A program made the translations under genes and the position numbers. From Xanthobacteraceae bacterium (lineage in GTDB: Bacteria; Pseudomonadota; Alphaproteobacteria; Rhizobiales; Xanthobacteraceae): DNA of 6,974 bases. This document shows, piece by piece, positions 5,789 to 6,974 of this stretch (positions are counted from its first letter, which is position 1; the number at the start of each line of letters is the position of its first letter). Location of the stretch: positions 1 to 6,974 of the forward strand of contig JASHYD010000193.1 in assembly GCA_030043175.1 (NCBI GenBank), written 5' to 3'. Below the pieces are notes generated by a model. The model ran no database searches and had not been told where the DNA came from. It saw only the letters and a list, made by a program, of their open reading frames with translations.

Positions 5789-5832
5789 GGTAGGGCTTAC
5801 TCCAACGGGACAGCGAGGCTGGGGGAGACCTT

Positions 5833-5859
5833 TTGACCAATACGTTTTTCGCCTATGAA
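5833..5859 (+). promoter_or_regulatory. Candidate promoter of the acetyltransferase gene
   Basis: TTGACC at 5833-5838 matches the -35 consensus at five of six positions. TATGAA at 5854-5859 matches the -10 box at four of six, with a short 15-base spacer. The segment is less GC-rich than its surroundings. The predicted leader to ATG 5941 would be about 75 bases. The spacer is shorter than ideal, so this is tentative. Confidence 0.3.
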
Positions 5860-5940
5860 TTACCAATTTGTTTCAGAGTTATTCGACGGCCGAGATGGAC
5901 GTAAGCGGTCTTTCTTCATCTTTCCGCACCTCAGTCTCAG

Positions 5941-6777
5941 ATGGACAGATTTTCTCTCGCGAAAACCATGAAGGAGGTGACGCGCCGCACCGATGCATGC
6001 TGGCGGCCGGCAGAGGGCGTCCAGCATCAGTTTGCGGGAGCCCCGTTCGGCTCAGCCTATGTATGCATTTCGCCTGGCGAGCAGGGAGAGTTCGCTTCAT
6101 CGAATCACAACCGGCTGCATCTCTGCGGCGCCGAGCCGGGGCTTACGGCCGACGGAATGGCGGGCCTCCAGAAGCTCTTCGCCGACGCTGGCATTGGACG
6201 TTATTTCGTTTGGATAAGCCCCGGGCCGGACATCGAGGTGGTGCGTCGCTGGCTGGCGGACGCCGGCCTTACGCGACGGCCCTACGTCCGTTATTTGACG
6301 CTCGCACAGGAGGCACGGGAGACGGTGCCAGCCGCAACGGGGTTCGACGTCCGCGAAGTCGATGCGCAAGAGGTGGAGCGCCTTTCGGGAAAGCTCGACG
6401 GTGTTATCTGGCCGGAGTATCTGCGCTCGCTCGGTGCACCCGGCGTCCATCACTTCATGGCTTTTGAGGGGGAGCGGCCGGTGGCCAGTGCGATGCTGTG
6501 CGCACTCAAGGGATTGGGCTACTTGAGCATGGCGCTGACAGCCGAGCCGTTCCGCCGTCGCGGCGCCCAGAGCGCGTTAATCGCCGAGCGGATGAGAACA
6601 GCGGTGGCGGTCGGATGCGAGATCGTAGTCTCGGAAACGTTGTCGATCCTGGAGCATTCGCTGGGCAACCTGCGAAAGGCGGGTTTCGAGGTGGCCTACG
6701 AGGACGAGGTGTATGGCCTGTTCGCGGACAATGAGCCGAGAGCCATTAGCCGACACCGGACCGAGCCGTTGTCATGA
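5941..6777 (+). CDS. GNAT-family N-acetyltransferase
   Basis: A 278-residue cytoplasmic protein whose C-terminal half is a GNAT acetyltransferase, which moves an acetyl group from acetyl-CoA to an amine. Motif A is at about 196-216 (SMALTAEPFRRRGAQSALIAE), with RRRGAQ as the pyrophosphate-binding Q/R-x-x-G-x-G/A loop in slightly varied form. Motif B follows (SETLS at 231, then SLGNLRKAGFEVAYEDEVYG at 240-259). The N-terminal 120 residues form a second, degenerate alpha/beta domain, giving the two-domain length of the larger GNAT proteins. The substrate is unknown. The start at 5941 gives the longest frame but has no clear ribosome binding site. An in-frame ATG at 5968 is also weak, and the AAGGAGG just after it is too close to any in-frame start to help. 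The TfoX-like gene begins shortly downstream in the same direction, possibly co-transcribed. Confidence 0.85.
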   Translation: MDRFSLAKTMKEVTRRTDACWRPAEGVQHQFAGAPFGSAYVCISPGEQGEFASSNHNRLHLCGAEPGLTADGMAGLQKLFADAGIGRYFVWISPGPDIEVVRRWLADAGLTRRPYVRYLTLAQEARETVPAATGFDVREVDAQEVERLSGKLDGVIWPEYLRSLGAPGVHHFMAFEGERPVASAMLCALKGLGYLSMALTAEPFRRRGAQSALIAERMRTAVAVGCEIVVSETLSILEHSLGNLRKAGFEVAYEDEVYGLFADNEPRAISRHRTEPLS

Positions 6778-6798
6778 CGCCTGCCTAATGGAAATCTC

Positions 6799-6806
6799 GG
6801 AGGTGA
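6799..6806 (+). promoter_or_regulatory. Orphaned ribosome binding site before the TfoX-like frame
   Basis: GGAGGTGA is a very good Shine-Dalgarno sequence placed for a start at 6809, five bases after GGAGG, but the bases there read ATTC instead of ATG. It marks where the gene once began. Confidence 0.5.
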
Positions 6807-6812
6807 ACATTC

Positions 6813-6974
6813 GACAACGAGTGGGTTTTTGAGGTCTTCGAAGAACACACCAGCTTCTTCACCAAAAGGATGTTCGGCGGGGCTGGCCGTCTACTGTTTG
6901 GGCGCATGATGATGGTCTTGGTCCAACCAACCAAGACTGGCCGATGGAAATGGCATGGCGTGCTGATCTACACG
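6813..6974 (+). pseudogene. TfoX N-terminal-domain protein, partial, start codon lost
   Basis: From 6813 to the window edge the frame reads DNEWVFEVFEEHTSFFTKR, MFGGAGRLLFGRMMMV, then LVQPTKTGRWKWHGVLIYT. This matches the N-terminal domain of TfoX/Sxy-like proteins (COG3070), with the hallmark FF-x-KRMFGG and the M-M-V-L-V-x-P-T-K-T-G-R-W run. The family normally starts ATG-GAC-AAC. Here the bases after the ribosome binding site read ATTC-GAC-AAC, so the ATG is changed and one base is extra. The frame is closed upstream by TGA (6804-6806), and the next in-frame ATG, at 6870, would drop the first helix. An upstream ATG at 6788 leads, in another frame, to GGT-TTT-TGA at 6824-6832, where a +1 slip would enter the TfoX frame. 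Role: competence-regulator-like fold, but its function in alphaproteobacteria is unclear. The C-terminus lies outside the window. Confidence 0.8.

Noticed and set aside
5868..6467. 199-codon plus-strand frame overlapping the GNAT gene
   Set aside because: It is Arg/Gly-rich out-of-frame reading of the acetyltransferase, whose own frame carries the GNAT motifs.
1..6974. tRNA genes, rRNA, CRISPR arrays and intact insertion sequences
   Set aside because: I looked for tRNA T-arm patterns, regularly spaced repeats and transposase motifs on both strands and saw none, apart from the broken recombinase.

Overview
The window looks like an accessory or decaying stretch of an alphaproteobacterial chromosome, most likely Bradyrhizobium or a close relative. 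The main evidence is the 498-residue porin at 3010-4506, whose precursor start, paired cysteines and C-terminal Phe fit the porins of that group. The GC-rich codon use, the COG2984-type ABC substrate-binding fragment at the left edge and the ArsR/SRPBCC pair agree with this. The assignment is by recognition, not by database search.

Layout from left to right. (1) 1-210: the mature N-terminus of an ABC transporter substrate-binding protein, decaying into unrelated sequence. (2) 210-1016: about 800 bases with no convincing intact gene, holding one doubtful membrane ORF and a possible small minus-strand hydrolase remnant. (3) 1017-2322: a compact plus-strand cluster. A consensus-like promoter and a doubled palindromic operator precede an ArsR-type repressor, which overlaps an SRPBCC/AHSA1-domain gene by ATGA. 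A VOC (glyoxalase/dioxygenase fold) gene follows, frameshifted near 2111. (4) 2323-3009: a GC-rich gap without a recognisable gene, ending in the porin ribosome binding site. (5) 3010-4563: the porin and its likely terminator. (6) 4564-5052: one unrecognised small ORF and unexplained sequence. (7) 5053-5763: a minus-strand serine recombinase broken by a 2-base loss, with a repeat cluster over and upstream of its start that may be its own recombination or operator site. (8) 5833-6777: a plus-strand GNAT-family acetyltransferase. (9) 6799-6974: the start of a TfoX N-terminal-domain gene that runs off the window and appears to have lost its start codon.

The ArsR protein probably represses its own promoter and so controls the SRPBCC gene, and possibly the VOC gene. 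The porin is an independent outer-membrane channel gene. The recombinase region looks like the remains of a mobile element between housekeeping-like neighbours. Three genes (VOC, recombinase, TfoX) carry reading-frame breaks of the same net phase, which suggests real decay or sequence error. The most interesting signal is the ArsR control region: a perfect -35, a -10 inside a doubled TAACC-N4-GGTTA operator, and a start codon at the predicted transcription start, which implies a leaderless repressor mRNA.
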